From positions 25,822-89,821 of the forward strand of contig NZ_NFHG01000015.1 of assembly GCF_002159265.1 (NCBI RefSeq): DNA of 64,000 bases, in the 5' to 3' direction. Under the pieces are notes generated by a model, which saw nothing but the letters and a program-made list of their open reading frames with translations, was not told the origin of the DNA and made no database searches. Below, piece after piece: positions 35,338 through 43,499 of this stretch (within the stretch, counting starts at the first letter, position 1; each line of letters starts with the position of its first letter). The stretch comes from Flavonifractor sp. An82. GTDB lineage: Bacteria; Bacillota; Clostridia; Oscillospirales; Oscillospiraceae. The translations under genes were made by a program, and so were the position numbers.

Positions 35338-36978
35338 TCAGCAGCCAATCATCATTTTGATGATCTCTTCGTTGGTCTCTTTCATGCCTTCCTTGCCAAG
35401 GCGGCCTACATTCTGGATCATGGCGTCCACACCCTTGGTGACGATACCGTCTCCACTGTAAAACTGCTGCCCCTTGAGGTACATCTGGTATCCCAAAATA
35501 CCGGCATCTACCGCTGCGGCAATCTTGCCTACGCAGGACGGTTTGGCACCGTCACACACAATACCGGAGACGATGGCCAATGCATTGACCACTGTGTGAG
35601 CCACCTCCTGGAACCCGCCGCCGCACAGATAGGCAATGCCGGCGCCAGCGCCGGCACCGGCGCTGACCGCGCCGCAGTAAGCGGACAGGCGGCCTATGGG
35701 CGTTTTTTGGTAGATGGCGGTCAGGTTGGAGAGGGCCAGGGCACGATAAAGGGTCTCCCGGCTCACATTCCGCTCCTTGGCGTATACGATCACGGGGACG
35801 GAAACAGTGATGCCCTGGTTGCCGCTGCCGGAATTGATGACAACCGGCAGCTCACATCCGCTCATTCTAGCATCAGAACCTGCTGCCGCCATGGCTTTGG
35901 CCCGGGTGGCCACCGATTGATCCATCGACAGCAACACCTTGCCGATGTTGGCGCCGTAGTCGCCCTGGATACCTGCCTGCGCAATGGCCCAGTTGTAGTC
36001 GATCTGCCGGTCCAGCGTCTCTTTGATGTCCTCCACGTCCACAGTGTTGATAAAGTCCCAGATGTCCGCCATATTCAGCAGGCTATGGTCGGTAAGGCCT
36101 TCTTCGCTTTCGCCTTCCACCTTGGTCTGGTACAGGATCTGACCATCCTTCTCAATCAGCACGATATTAGTGTGGTAGTTGACAATGCGCACCTTGGCGT
36201 AGGAATCTCCGTGATACAGCGTGACGATGATCTCAAAGGTAAAGCCGTTGTCCACATGGCGCACTTCGATCTCACGGGTTTCCAAAAATCGCTTGATGGC
36301 CTCAATGTCCGCCGGTGTCACAGAGGAGATGACCTCCAGCTGCTTTTCCGGTTTTCCGGCCACAATGCCTGCCGCTACCGCCGCAGGAATGCCCTTGAGG
36401 TGGTTGGTGTTGGGTACGATCACCGATTTTACGTTTTTGATGATGCTGCCGCTGGCGTCCACCACCACCCGGTCAGGGGCTGTGCCCAGCACCTGGGCAG
36501 CCTTCGCCGCCGCATAGGCCAGCGCAATGGGCTCCGTGCATCCCATCGCGGGAATCAGCTCTTCCTTCAGAATACTGACATAGGCAGCATAGGCAAACAC
36601 CCTGCGGTGATCCACGTTGGCAGGGGGGAGGGTAAAGGGGACCTTTTCTTCCTTTTCCTTGGTCTGCCGCGGAGTGCTCACCGGGGGAGAGTCACGGGCG
36701 CGGCCATGCCAGGTCAGCAGGTACTCCACGGCCTCCGGGAAACTTTTGTTATAGAACCGCTGGAGGAATGTGATGGCATCTCCGCCGATGCCCTCTGAGT
36801 AGCGGAACCAGGTACGTCTGTCCTTGATCCGGATGCTGTCCATCTCCTGCGTGGTGTAGTACCTGCCGATCCGCTTCACCTGGTAGCCCAGGGAGATCAG
36901 CAGATCTGGAAGGTCCGTGTCTCGGACAGTGACCATTTCAGCCTCTGTAAAACGAGTTTTTTCTGACGTTTGTATCAT
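35338..36978 (-). CDS. chimera: DUF3991/primase-like N-terminus of a conjugative element fused to L-cysteine desulfidase (UPF0597/CyuA family)
   Basis: 546 residues. Residues 1-130 match the start of the DUF3991/toprim proteins of Tn1549-like elements: DLPDLLISLGYQVKRIGRYY, RRTWFRYSEGIGGDAITFLQ, HGRARDSP, FTLPPANVDHRRVFAY. From residue 131 the protein is a CyuA/YhaM-type desulfidase: YVSILKEELIPAMGCTEPIA, VVINSGSGNQGI, AYCGAVSAGAGAGAGIAYLC, VCDGAKPSC, with the cysteines expected for an Fe-S cluster. That enzyme splits L-cysteine into pyruvate, ammonia and sulfide. The junction is near 36588. The native start of the desulfidase is gone; it now uses the element's ATG 36978 with GGGGG upstream. 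Confidence 0.85.
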   Translation of the reverse strand: MIQTSEKTRFTEAEMVTVRDTDLPDLLISLGYQVKRIGRYYTTQEMDSIRIKDRRTWFRYSEGIGGDAITFLQRFYNKSFPEAVEYLLTWHGRARDSPPVSTPRQTKEKEEKVPFTLPPANVDHRRVFAYAAYVSILKEELIPAMGCTEPIALAYAAAKAAQVLGTAPDRVVVDASGSIIKNVKSVIVPNTNHLKGIPAAVAAGIVAGKPEKQLEVISSVTPADIEAIKRFLETREIEVRHVDNGFTFEIIVTLYHGDSYAKVRIVNYHTNIVLIEKDGQILYQTKVEGESEEGLTDHSLLNMADIWDFINTVDVEDIKETLDRQIDYNWAIAQAGIQGDYGANIGKVLLSMDQSVATRAKAMAAAGSDARMSGCELPVVINSGSGNQGITVSVPVIVYAKERNVSRETLYRALALSNLTAIYQKTPIGRLSAYCGAVSAGAGAGAGIAYLCGGGFQEVAHTVVNALAIVSGIVCDGAKPSCVGKIAAAVDAGILGYQMYLKGQQFYSGDGIVTKGVDAMIQNVGRLGKEGMKETNEEIIKMMIGC

Positions 36979-37000
36979 GTTCACCCCCCTTCTAGGAAAA

Positions 37001-37051
37001 ACAAAAAAGGGGCCGGAGGACGCATCTGTTTGAGATGCGTCCTCCGGCCCC
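37001..37051 (-). terminator. terminator between the element's two genes
   Basis: Perfect 18-base arms GGGGCCGGAGGACGCATC and GATGCGTCCTCCGGCCCC; on the minus strand they are followed by TTTTTTGTTTTTCC. Transcripts from the upstream gene should mostly end here, so the chimeric gene may be weakly expressed or use another promoter. Confidence 0.88.
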
Positions 37052-37069
37052 TTGCTTTGACTCCTTGTG

Positions 37070-37516
37070 TTATTGTTCGATGTCCGCTGTGCCTCTCTCC
37101 GCCTCCGTGCTGGCCTCGCTGGCGTCTGGGGTGGTACCGGCGGCTCCGTTGTCCTCCGGGGCTTCCTCGGTGCTCTCAGGGGCCCCCTGTGGGGCCAGGC
37201 TGGCTTCGGCTTCCGCCAGCGCCTGCTCGATCAGGCCCAGGACGAAGTCCCGCTGGGTGAGCTTTACGCCGGTCCGAGCCGTTTCTCTGGCCAGGTGGGT
37301 CTTGATGCGCTGGAAGAGTTCCTCGGGAATCTGGAATGCCATCGTTCTGCTGCCTGTCATGTTGATTCCTCCATTCTCATCTTTCATCTTGTAGTATTCA
37401 GTGAGCAGTGCTGCGATGTACTGGCTGGTGGTCATCTCCAGGCGGTCTTTTTCTTCTGTTACCCGGTTGTGCAGGGCGATGTCGATTTGAGCGCATAGGT
37501 TTTTCTTGTCTGCCAT
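37070..37516 (-). CDS. conjugative-element accessory protein, ribbon-helix-helix-like
   Basis: 148 residues. MADKKNLCAQIDIALHNRVTEEKDRLEMTTSQYIAALLTEYY and TMAFQIPEELFQRIKTHLAR read as two small ribbon-helix-helix-type segments, followed by an acidic, low-complexity tail of about 50 residues. Proteins of this type stand directly upstream of the DUF3991 gene in Tn1549-like conjugative elements of gut Clostridia, which is the order seen here. AAAGGAGAG precedes ATG 37516. A role in DNA binding is inferred from the fold. Confidence 0.75.
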   Translation of the reverse strand: MADKKNLCAQIDIALHNRVTEEKDRLEMTTSQYIAALLTEYYKMKDENGGINMTGSRTMAFQIPEELFQRIKTHLARETARTGVKLTQRDFVLGLIEQALAEAEASLAPQGAPESTEEAPEDNGAAGTTPDASEASTEAERGTADIEQ

Positions 37517-37860
37517 GGTCTGCTCTCCTTTCCTCGTTTTGCAACGCAAGTATATCCAAAACCATGTCAGAAAGCTATTACCAAGACCACCAAGGAACCA
37601 AGGACAAAGCAAGCAATACCACCAACTGAAACAGCTATGTAATAAAAAGAGAGAAGCCCCCGTTGGCAGTTCGATTTGAACTACCAACGGGGGCTTCTCT
37701 CGCTGTTTTGTGTTTGCTCAGAGGTTCGAATCACCCCACATCACGAAAATGCCCTTTTGCATCTCCGCCTCGGCTGGTGCTCGATTTTACCTCCTGAAAC
37801 GGCTGAAACCCTTGCCGTAGCAAGGGTTTCAGCGGTTGCATCTTTTTTGGCAACCTTAGT
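37517..37860. other. gene-free border of the element remnant with two strong inverted repeats
   Basis: No gene is seen. A strong minus-strand terminator lies at 37644-37701: 18-base arms GAGAGAAGCCCCCGTTGG / CCAACGGGGGCTTCTCTC, then TTTTTATT. A second perfect repeat, CTGAAACCCTTGC / GCAAGGGTTTCAG with a four-base loop, lies at 37803-37832, close to the tRNA. A short minus-strand stretch at about 37570-37640 reads as a hydrophobic helix ending in TGA but has no start. No direct repeat with the desulfidase junction could be found by eye. The element's left edge is somewhere between here and the tRNA. Confidence 0.6.
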
Positions 37861-37937
37861 TGGTCCGAGTGACTGGATTCGAACCAGCGGCCTCTTGAAC
37901 CCCATTCAAGCGCGATACCAAACTTCGCCACACCCGG
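37861..37937 (-). tRNA. tRNA-Pro (anticodon GGG)
   Basis: On the minus strand it starts CCGGGTG and ends CACTCGG-A-CCA, with seven acceptor pairs including one G-T. D stem GCGA/TCGC, anticodon stem CTTGA/TCAAG with loop ATGGGGT (anticodon GGG), variable AGGCC, T loop TTCGAAT. CCA is encoded. It lies next to the element remnant, a common landing region for mobile DNA. Confidence 0.95.
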
Positions 37938-38038
37938 AAATCGCCGCCGTGTTTCAGACGGCTTGATTATATTACCACACCTCTCAGAGGAATGCAAGTG
38001 TTTTTTTCGATTTTTTGAAATTTTTTTAGAAGGGCGAT

Positions 38039-39040
38039 TTACACCCAGCTGTCCTCCAGTTCGTGCTTCCGCTCCCGGGTCATCAGGTCCAGAATCACCC
38101 CATGGGGATCCTTGCCCTCATAGAGCACCTGATAGGCTGCTTCGGTGATGGGCATCTCCACTCCCACCTTTTGGGCCAGGGTCCTGGCATTGGCGGCAGC
38201 ATAGTAGCCCTCCACCACAGCGCCGATCTCCTTCACCGCCTGGTCGGTGGGGGTACCCTTGCCGATCAGGATGCCGCAGCGGCGGTTGCGGGAGTGCATG
38301 GAGGTACAGGTCACGATCAGGTCGCCCACACCGGACAGGCCGGCAAAGGTCTCCCGGCGGCCGCCCATGGCTACACCCAGCCGGGCAATCTCAGTCAGGC
38401 CCCGGGTCATCAGGGCCGCCTTGGTGTTGTCCCCGTAGCCCATGCCGTCGCTGATACCGGCGCACAGGGCAATGACGTTCTTCAGGGCGGCGCCCAGCTC
38501 CACGCCCACCACGTCATCGGAGGCGTATACCCGGAAGCGCTCATTCATAAACAGGTCCTGGACCTGCTCCGCGGCGGAGCGGTCCTTGGAGGCAGACACC
38601 ACCACCGTGGGGATATGGCGGCCCACCTCCTCGGCGTGGGAGGGGCCGGACAGGGCCACGATGGCATGTGCGTCCCCTACCTCCTGCTCGATGGCGTCGG
38701 TGAGGGTAAGAGAGGTATCCTTCTCAATGCCCTTGGACACCGACACCAGCACTGCGCCGGGGTCCAGCAGAGGGGCGGCAGCCCGGGCGGTAGTACGCAC
38801 CGCAAAAGACGGGGTGGCCAGCACCACCGCACCGCATCCCTTCACACACTCCAGGTCGGAGGTCAGTTTCAGCTCCTTGGGGAGCGGCACGCCCTTCAGC
38901 ATGGGGTTCTCCCCTGTCTCCCGCAGCACGGCAGACTCCTCCGCCGTATAGGACCACAGGGTCACATCATGCCCATTTTCCAACAGCACCAGGGCCAGAG
39001 CCGTGCCCCAGCCGCCGCTGCCCAATACCGCGATCTTCAC
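38039..39040 (-). CDS. gpsA: NAD(P)H-dependent glycerol-3-phosphate dehydrogenase
   Basis: 333 residues. Dinucleotide-binding start AVLGSGGWGTALALVLLENG, then VSVSKGIEKDT, LSGPSHAEEV, GVELGAALKNVIALCAGISDGMGYGDN (catalytic Lys) and the substrate region THSRNRRCG-like MHSRNRRCG. It reduces dihydroxyacetone phosphate to sn-glycerol-3-phosphate for membrane lipid. GTG 39040 is the start; it overlaps the plsY stop (GTGA) and has GGGGGT upstream. The order der-plsY-gpsA couples lipid precursor supply to the acyltransferase that uses it. Confidence 0.96.
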   Translation of the reverse strand: MKIAVLGSGGWGTALALVLLENGHDVTLWSYTAEESAVLRETGENPMLKGVPLPKELKLTSDLECVKGCGAVVLATPSFAVRTTARAAAPLLDPGAVLVSVSKGIEKDTSLTLTDAIEQEVGDAHAIVALSGPSHAEEVGRHIPTVVVSASKDRSAAEQVQDLFMNERFRVYASDDVVGVELGAALKNVIALCAGISDGMGYGDNTKAALMTRGLTEIARLGVAMGGRRETFAGLSGVGDLIVTCTSMHSRNRRCGILIGKGTPTDQAVKEIGAVVEGYYAAANARTLAQKVGVEMPITEAAYQVLYEGKDPHGVILDLMTRERKHELEDSWV

Positions 39041-39726
39041 TTTGACGTACCCCCGTTCAATTTATGATGCAGGCTGAACTTGGACTCGGTACCGCTGAGG
39101 ATGCGCTTCAGGTTGCCCCGATGCTTCCACACGATCAGGCCGCCCAGAACGATGGACAGAATCAGCACCAGCCACGCGTGGGCCGACCACACCGGATCAA
39201 GCAGATAGCTGCGGTAAACAAACCCTGTCGTAAAGGGGAAGGATGCACCCGCCCAGATGGAGCCCAGGGAAACCCACTTGGTGATGATGGCCAGGATGAG
39301 GAACCCGCCCCACACCACCAGGGCGATGCGCCAGTCCATCATAATGGCGATGGTGCCGCCGGACAGGATGCCCTTGCCCCCCTTGAAGTGAAACATACAG
39401 GGGAACATGTGGCCCAGCAGGCAGAAGGTGCCCGCCCAGTACTTGCCCACGACCACGAGGAATGCCCCCTCGCCGCCAAACAGCCAGGAGGCCAGCAGGA
39501 TGGCAACCACCGCCTTGAGCACGTCGGTCAGGATCACCACCAGGGTGAGGGGACCGCCGAAGGTGCGGTAAAAGTTGGTCAGGCCCGCGTTGCCGCTGCC
39601 ATGCTTGCGCACGTCATCCCGGAGAATATACTTGGAAACGATGACCGCCCCGTTGAAGCAGCCCAGGAAATAGGAGATCAGCGCCACGCCAGCATAGAGC
39701 AAAACTGTAAGCGTCGTCCAATTCAT
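39037..39726 (-). CDS. plsY: glycerol-3-phosphate acyltransferase PlsY
   Basis: 229 residues, about six membrane helices. KHGSGNAGLTNFYRTFGG is the first PlsY motif, FKGGKGILSGG the second (phosphate-binding), and SLGSIWAG the third region. It transfers acyl from acyl phosphate to glycerol-3-phosphate. ATG 39726 has AAGGAG inside the end of der. It is somewhat longer than the usual 200 residues because of its C-terminus. Confidence 0.94.
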   Translation of the reverse strand: MNWTTLTVLLYAGVALISYFLGCFNGAVIVSKYILRDDVRKHGSGNAGLTNFYRTFGGPLTLVVILTDVLKAVVAILLASWLFGGEGAFLVVVGKYWAGTFCLLGHMFPCMFHFKGGKGILSGGTIAIMMDWRIALVVWGGFLILAIITKWVSLGSIWAGASFPFTTGFVYRSYLLDPVWSAHAWLVLILSIVLGGLIVWKHRGNLKRILSGTESKFSLHHKLNGGTSK

Positions 39727-39731
39727 TTCCG

Positions 39732-41054
39732 TCACTCCTTGTCGCTCTTCTGTCGGATGGTGAGGCGCACGGGGGTTCCTTCCAGGCCGAAGGTAGAGCG
39801 GATCTGATTTTCCAGATAGCGCTGGTAGGAAAAATGGAACAACTTGGCGTCGTTGCAGAAGCATACAAAGTGGGGGGGCTTGATGCCGATCTGGGTCATA
39901 TAGTAGATCTTCAGCCGGCGGCCCTTGTCCGTGGGCGGCTGCACCCGGGCGGTGGCGTCGGCCAGCACCGAGTTGAGCATGCCGGTGGTAATACGCAGGG
40001 AGGCCTGGTCATTGACATAGTTGATGAGATCAAAGAGCCGGTCCACACGCTGACCTGTCAGGGCGGAAATAAAGACAATGGGGGCATAGGTCATATAGGA
40101 CAGGTCCCGGCGCACATCCTGGCGCATCCGGTCCATGGTCTTGTCGTCCTTCTCGATGGAGTCCCACTTGTTGACCACGATGATGCAGGCCTTGCCCGCC
40201 TCATGGGCAAGACCGGCCACCTTGGTATCCTGCTCGGTGACTCCCTCGTTGGCGTCGATGAGGATGAGGCACACATCGGCCCGCTCGATGGCCATGGTGG
40301 CCCGGAGGACAGAGAACTTCTCGATGGGGTCGTCCACCTTGGACTTCTTCCGCATACCGGCGGTGTCGATGAGCAGATATTTGCCCTTCTGGTTCTCAAA
40401 GTAGCTGTCCACCGCGTCACGGGTGGTGCCCGCCATATCGCTGACGATGACCCGCTTCTCGCCCAAAATCCGGTTGACCAGGGAGGACTTGCCCACGTTG
40501 GGCTTGCCGATGATGGCCACCTTGATGACATCCTCGTCCTCTTCCTCCTCATCCTCGGGAGGGAAGTACTTGAAGCACTCGTCCAGCAGGTCGCCGGTGC
40601 CGTGGCCGTGGACAGCAGACACGGCGATAGGGTCGCCCAGACCCAGGTTGTAAAATTCGTAGATATCCGGGTTGGTGTGGCCTACCTGGTCCATCTTGTT
40701 CACTGCCAGCACCACCGGCTTGCCGGAGCGCAGCAGCATGTTGGCCACCTCCTGGTCGGAGGCGGTAAGGCCGGTCTTCACGTCGCACAGGAAAATGATG
40801 ACAGTGGCATTCTGAATGGCGATCTCCGCCTGCTGGCGCATGAAGGCCAGGATCTCGCTGTCGGTGCCCGGCTCGATGCCGCCGGTGTCCACCAGGTCAA
40901 ATTTACGGTTAAGCCACTCGGCCTCGGCATACAGCCGGTCCCGGGTGACGCCGGGGGTATCCTCCACGATGGAGAGGCGCTGGCCCACCAGCTTATTGAA
41001 CAGCATGGACTTGCCCACGTTGGGCCGGCCCACAATCGCAATTAAGGGTTTCAT
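39732..41054 (-). CDS. der: ribosome-assembly GTPase Der (EngA)
   Basis: 440 residues with two GTPase domains. G1 motifs are GRPNVGKS (9-16) and GKPNVGKS (about 183-190); NKMD and NKWD are the specificity motifs; the DTGG and DTAG switches are intact. The C-terminal KH-like domain ends in KSDKE. Der helps mature the 50S subunit. It precedes plsY-gpsA, and its start follows DUF512 by 16 bases. Confidence 0.97.
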   Translation of the reverse strand: MKPLIAIVGRPNVGKSMLFNKLVGQRLSIVEDTPGVTRDRLYAEAEWLNRKFDLVDTGGIEPGTDSEILAFMRQQAEIAIQNATVIIFLCDVKTGLTASDQEVANMLLRSGKPVVLAVNKMDQVGHTNPDIYEFYNLGLGDPIAVSAVHGHGTGDLLDECFKYFPPEDEEEEDEDVIKVAIIGKPNVGKSSLVNRILGEKRVIVSDMAGTTRDAVDSYFENQKGKYLLIDTAGMRKKSKVDDPIEKFSVLRATMAIERADVCLILIDANEGVTEQDTKVAGLAHEAGKACIIVVNKWDSIEKDDKTMDRMRQDVRRDLSYMTYAPIVFISALTGQRVDRLFDLINYVNDQASLRITTGMLNSVLADATARVQPPTDKGRRLKIYYMTQIGIKPPHFVCFCNDAKLFHFSYQRYLENQIRSTFGLEGTPVRLTIRQKSDKE

Positions 41055-41070
41055 GGCATATTCCCTCCCT

Positions 41071-42438
41071 TTACGGGTTATATCGATAATACTCTGCCTC
41101 CGGCGGGAGCACGGGGCATTGGGCCGTCACTTCCCGGCCCAGAATGGCGTCAGCCAGGTCGAAGCCGCTGTCGGCAGGCACCGGGACCACGGTTACGCCC
41201 AGGGCCTGTTCCACCTGGTCCACAGTCACGTCGTCCAGGAACACACGCTCCCCTGCCCGGAGCATATTGTCCGGGATCAGCAACCGGCTGCCCAGGGCCT
41301 TCCCCCTGAGCTGCTCGATCAGATCGGTTCCGGTGATGAGACCGGACACAGTGATCGTCTCCCCAAAAAATCGGTTGATAATAGGATAGACCGTTCCTTT
41401 TATATTACCACACTGTTTCCGGGCGTTGTCAACAATTTCCTGCACAAAGGGAGCAGCGGACAGGCCGGTTGCAATAGAAAAAGGCTCCGTCTGTTCCGGC
41501 TCTTCCTCCTCCAATCCCATAACGGCCTGATGGAGGAGCAGCCGCAGCATCCCTACGCCGTTTTCCAACTGGTCCATATCCTCATAGTAGGCCTTTTCCG
41601 GCAGTTCCCGTCCGGCCATGAGGTAAAATTCATCAGAGCACCACACCAGGCTGGTACCCTGCTTCTCCAGAAAGGCAGCAGCAAACTTCTCCACCTGGTC
41701 AATGAGGGCAGCCGCCTGTGCCTTAGTGTAGGGCTCGATGCGGCAAAGCCCCTCCCGGAATTTGGTGACCCCCACCGGCACCACAGCCACACTGGTCACC
41801 GCAGGGTGAAGCTTACCCAGATCCTCCATGGTCCGGGCCAGTGCGGGACCATCGTTGACGCCGGGGCAGGCCACAATCTGGCAGTTCATCTCGATCCCCG
41901 CCTGGGCGAACCGCTCCATGATGGACAGGCACTCCCCCGCCCGGGGATTTTTCAGCATGGCGGTGCGCAGTTCCGGATCGGTGGCATGGACCGAGATGTT
42001 GATGGGGCTGATCCGCAGGTCGATGATCCGCTGGATCTCCCGTTGGGACAGATTGGTGAGGGTCATATAATTGCCCATCAGGAAGGACAGCCGGGCATCG
42101 TCGTCCTTGAAATAAAGGGTGTCCCGCATGCCAGGTGGCATCTGGTCCACAAAACAGAAGATGCACTTATTGGCGCAGGACCGGGCTCTGTCCATCAGAT
42201 AGGTTTCAAAGTTCAGCCCCAGGTCCTCCCCCTCCTCTTTTCTGATGCGGAGGGTACGGCTGCCGCCGTTTTCCTCGGTGAGGGTAAGCTCCAGCCTGGG
42301 ATCGTAGGCATAAAACTTATAGTCCAGTACATCCACAATGGGATGGCCGTTGATATGGGTCAGAGTCTCCCCCGGCCTGACGCCCGCCTTCCGGGCCGGA
42401 CTGTGGGGGTCCACCGATGCGATTTTGGTCAGGCTCAT
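41071..42438 (-). CDS. DUF512 / PDZ-like radical SAM protein
   Basis: 455 residues. An N-terminal PDZ-like part (VDPHSPARKAGVRPGETLTHINGHPI) is followed by a radical SAM-type core with CANKCIFCFVDQMP and HVHATDPE-like ISVHATDPELR, then the DUF512 domain. This family lies next to der in most Firmicutes. The chemical reaction is not known; a role in ribosome or tRNA modification is often suggested from context. Confidence 0.9.
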   Translation of the reverse strand: MSLTKIASVDPHSPARKAGVRPGETLTHINGHPIVDVLDYKFYAYDPRLELTLTEENGGSRTLRIRKEEGEDLGLNFETYLMDRARSCANKCIFCFVDQMPPGMRDTLYFKDDDARLSFLMGNYMTLTNLSQREIQRIIDLRISPINISVHATDPELRTAMLKNPRAGECLSIMERFAQAGIEMNCQIVACPGVNDGPALARTMEDLGKLHPAVTSVAVVPVGVTKFREGLCRIEPYTKAQAAALIDQVEKFAAAFLEKQGTSLVWCSDEFYLMAGRELPEKAYYEDMDQLENGVGMLRLLLHQAVMGLEEEEPEQTEPFSIATGLSAAPFVQEIVDNARKQCGNIKGTVYPIINRFFGETITVSGLITGTDLIEQLRGKALGSRLLIPDNMLRAGERVFLDDVTVDQVEQALGVTVVPVPADSGFDLADAILGREVTAQCPVLPPEAEYYRYNP

Positions 42439-42528
42439 GGGGTCTTCTCCTTTTGATCAGGTTGAAATGGGCCGATGGGGCATCGGCCCTACGTTCCGGA
42501 TATGGATTATTCTATCCTATTTCCGGGC

Positions 42529-42565
42529 AAAAAGAAAGAGGGGCTTCTCTCCCCTCGTTCTTTTT
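42529..42565 (-). terminator. terminator after rpmF
   Basis: On the minus strand GAACGAGGGG-AGAGAAG-CCCCTCTTTC followed by TTTTTG. Confidence 0.75.
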
Positions 42566-42572
42566 CGGCTAT

Positions 42573-42770
42573 TTAGTTCGCCTCAGCAGTGTTTTCCACC
42601 TTGCCGAACTCATGGCCCTTGTAGGTCATGCAGCTCTTGCACATCCGGTGGGGCAGGCGGAACGCACCGCACTTGGGGCAGGTGGTGACGCCGGGAGTCT
42701 CCAGCTTCCACACGGAGCTGCGGCGCTTATTCCGGCGCTGCTTGGACACTTTACTCTTAGGGACTGCCAT
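42573..42770 (-). CDS. rpmF: 50S ribosomal protein L32
   Basis: 65 residues. MAVPKSKVSKQRRNKRRS start and a four-cysteine zinc site (CPKCGAFRLPHRMCKSC), the zinc-containing form of L32. It follows the DUF177 gene, the conserved yceD-rpmF order. Confidence 0.97.
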   Translation of the reverse strand: MAVPKSKVSKQRRNKRRSSVWKLETPGVTTCPKCGAFRLPHRMCKSCMTYKGHEFGKVENTAEAN

Positions 42771-42811
42771 TTATGACACCTCCTTAGGTTCATGCCCTGG
42801 CCGGGCAAATC

Positions 42812-43312
42812 TTACTCATCTTTATCCAACAGCTGCGCAAGTGCAGCCAAACGTGGATCGATCTCTTTTCTGCATCCGCAGGGTCCCTCGTTCAGGTTGG
42901 CGCCGCAGGTGGCGCACAGACCTTTGCAGTCCTCCGAACAGACGTGCTTGGAGTCCATGGACAGCACCAAAGCCGTGGTGAACACCTCGTCCAAATCCAC
43001 GGCGCCGTCCTCCAGGAGCACGATCTCGTCGTTCTCCTCATCCTCAAGGGTCTCTGCCAGCAGAGTGCTGACGGGCAGATGCAGCTCCTGTTGGAAAGGC
43101 TTGAGGCAGCGGTCACACACCAATTCCAGGGTGGTGTCCGCAGTTCCTTCCAGCAGCAGGGCTCCCGCCATATTCCGTACCGCCCCATGGATCTTAATAG
43201 GGTGGGCAAAGGGCCGCTCCCCGTAAAAATCCAGATCGGACAGATCCAACTGGGACTCAAAGGGCAGAGACGCGCCCGGTACGTGAAGTATCTCCTTCAG
43301 ATTAAAGCGCAT
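42812..43312 (-). CDS. DUF177 (YceD-like) protein
   Basis: 166 residues. The central part carries GTADTTLELVCDRCLKPFQQ and the C-terminus CSEDCKGLCATCGANLN, cysteine pairs typical of the DUF177 family. Members are linked to 23S rRNA metabolism through the conserved pairing with rpmF. It has a consensus promoter 30-58 bases upstream. Confidence 0.93.
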   Translation of the reverse strand: MRFNLKEILHVPGASLPFESQLDLSDLDFYGERPFAHPIKIHGAVRNMAGALLLEGTADTTLELVCDRCLKPFQQELHLPVSTLLAETLEDEENDEIVLLEDGAVDLDEVFTTALVLSMDSKHVCSEDCKGLCATCGANLNEGPCGCRKEIDPRLAALAQLLDKDE

Positions 43313-43341
43313 GATACCCTCCTCATAATGGTACGCGGAAT

Positions 43342-43370
43342 ATTATAGCGAAAATACTTCCGGTTGTCAA
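43342..43370 (-). promoter_or_regulatory. promoter of DUF177-rpmF
   Basis: On the minus strand: consensus -35 TTGACA (43365-43370), 17-base spacer, consensus -10 TATAAT (43342-43347). Confidence 0.9.
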
Positions 43371-43425
43371 ATCTTTTTTTCAACTTTTTTCTGCCACTTT
43401 TTCCAGGCCTTCTCCCCGGCCCGGC

Positions 43426-43454
43426 TTGCGCTTCTCTATGGAAACCAGTATAAT
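43426..43454 (+). promoter_or_regulatory. promoter of the pseudouridine synthase gene
   Basis: -35 TTGCGC (43426-43431), 17-base spacer, consensus -10 TATAAT (43449-43454). Confidence 0.7.
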
Positions 43455-43499
43455 ATATCATTACTGAAAAAATTGCGCTCCGGCGCTTCGGAGGTCATT

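Noticed and set aside
37570..37640. Short hydrophobic reading frame on the minus strand upstream of the ribbon-helix-helix gene
   Set aside because: It reads as one membrane helix with a stop, but no start codon or ribosome site exists after the terminator at 37644-37701; it may be a truncated gene end.
37720..37745. GGTTCGAATCACCCC resembling a tRNA T arm, possible attachment-site scar
   Set aside because: The flanking bases do not form a T stem or acceptor stem, and no matching sequence occurs at tRNA-Pro.
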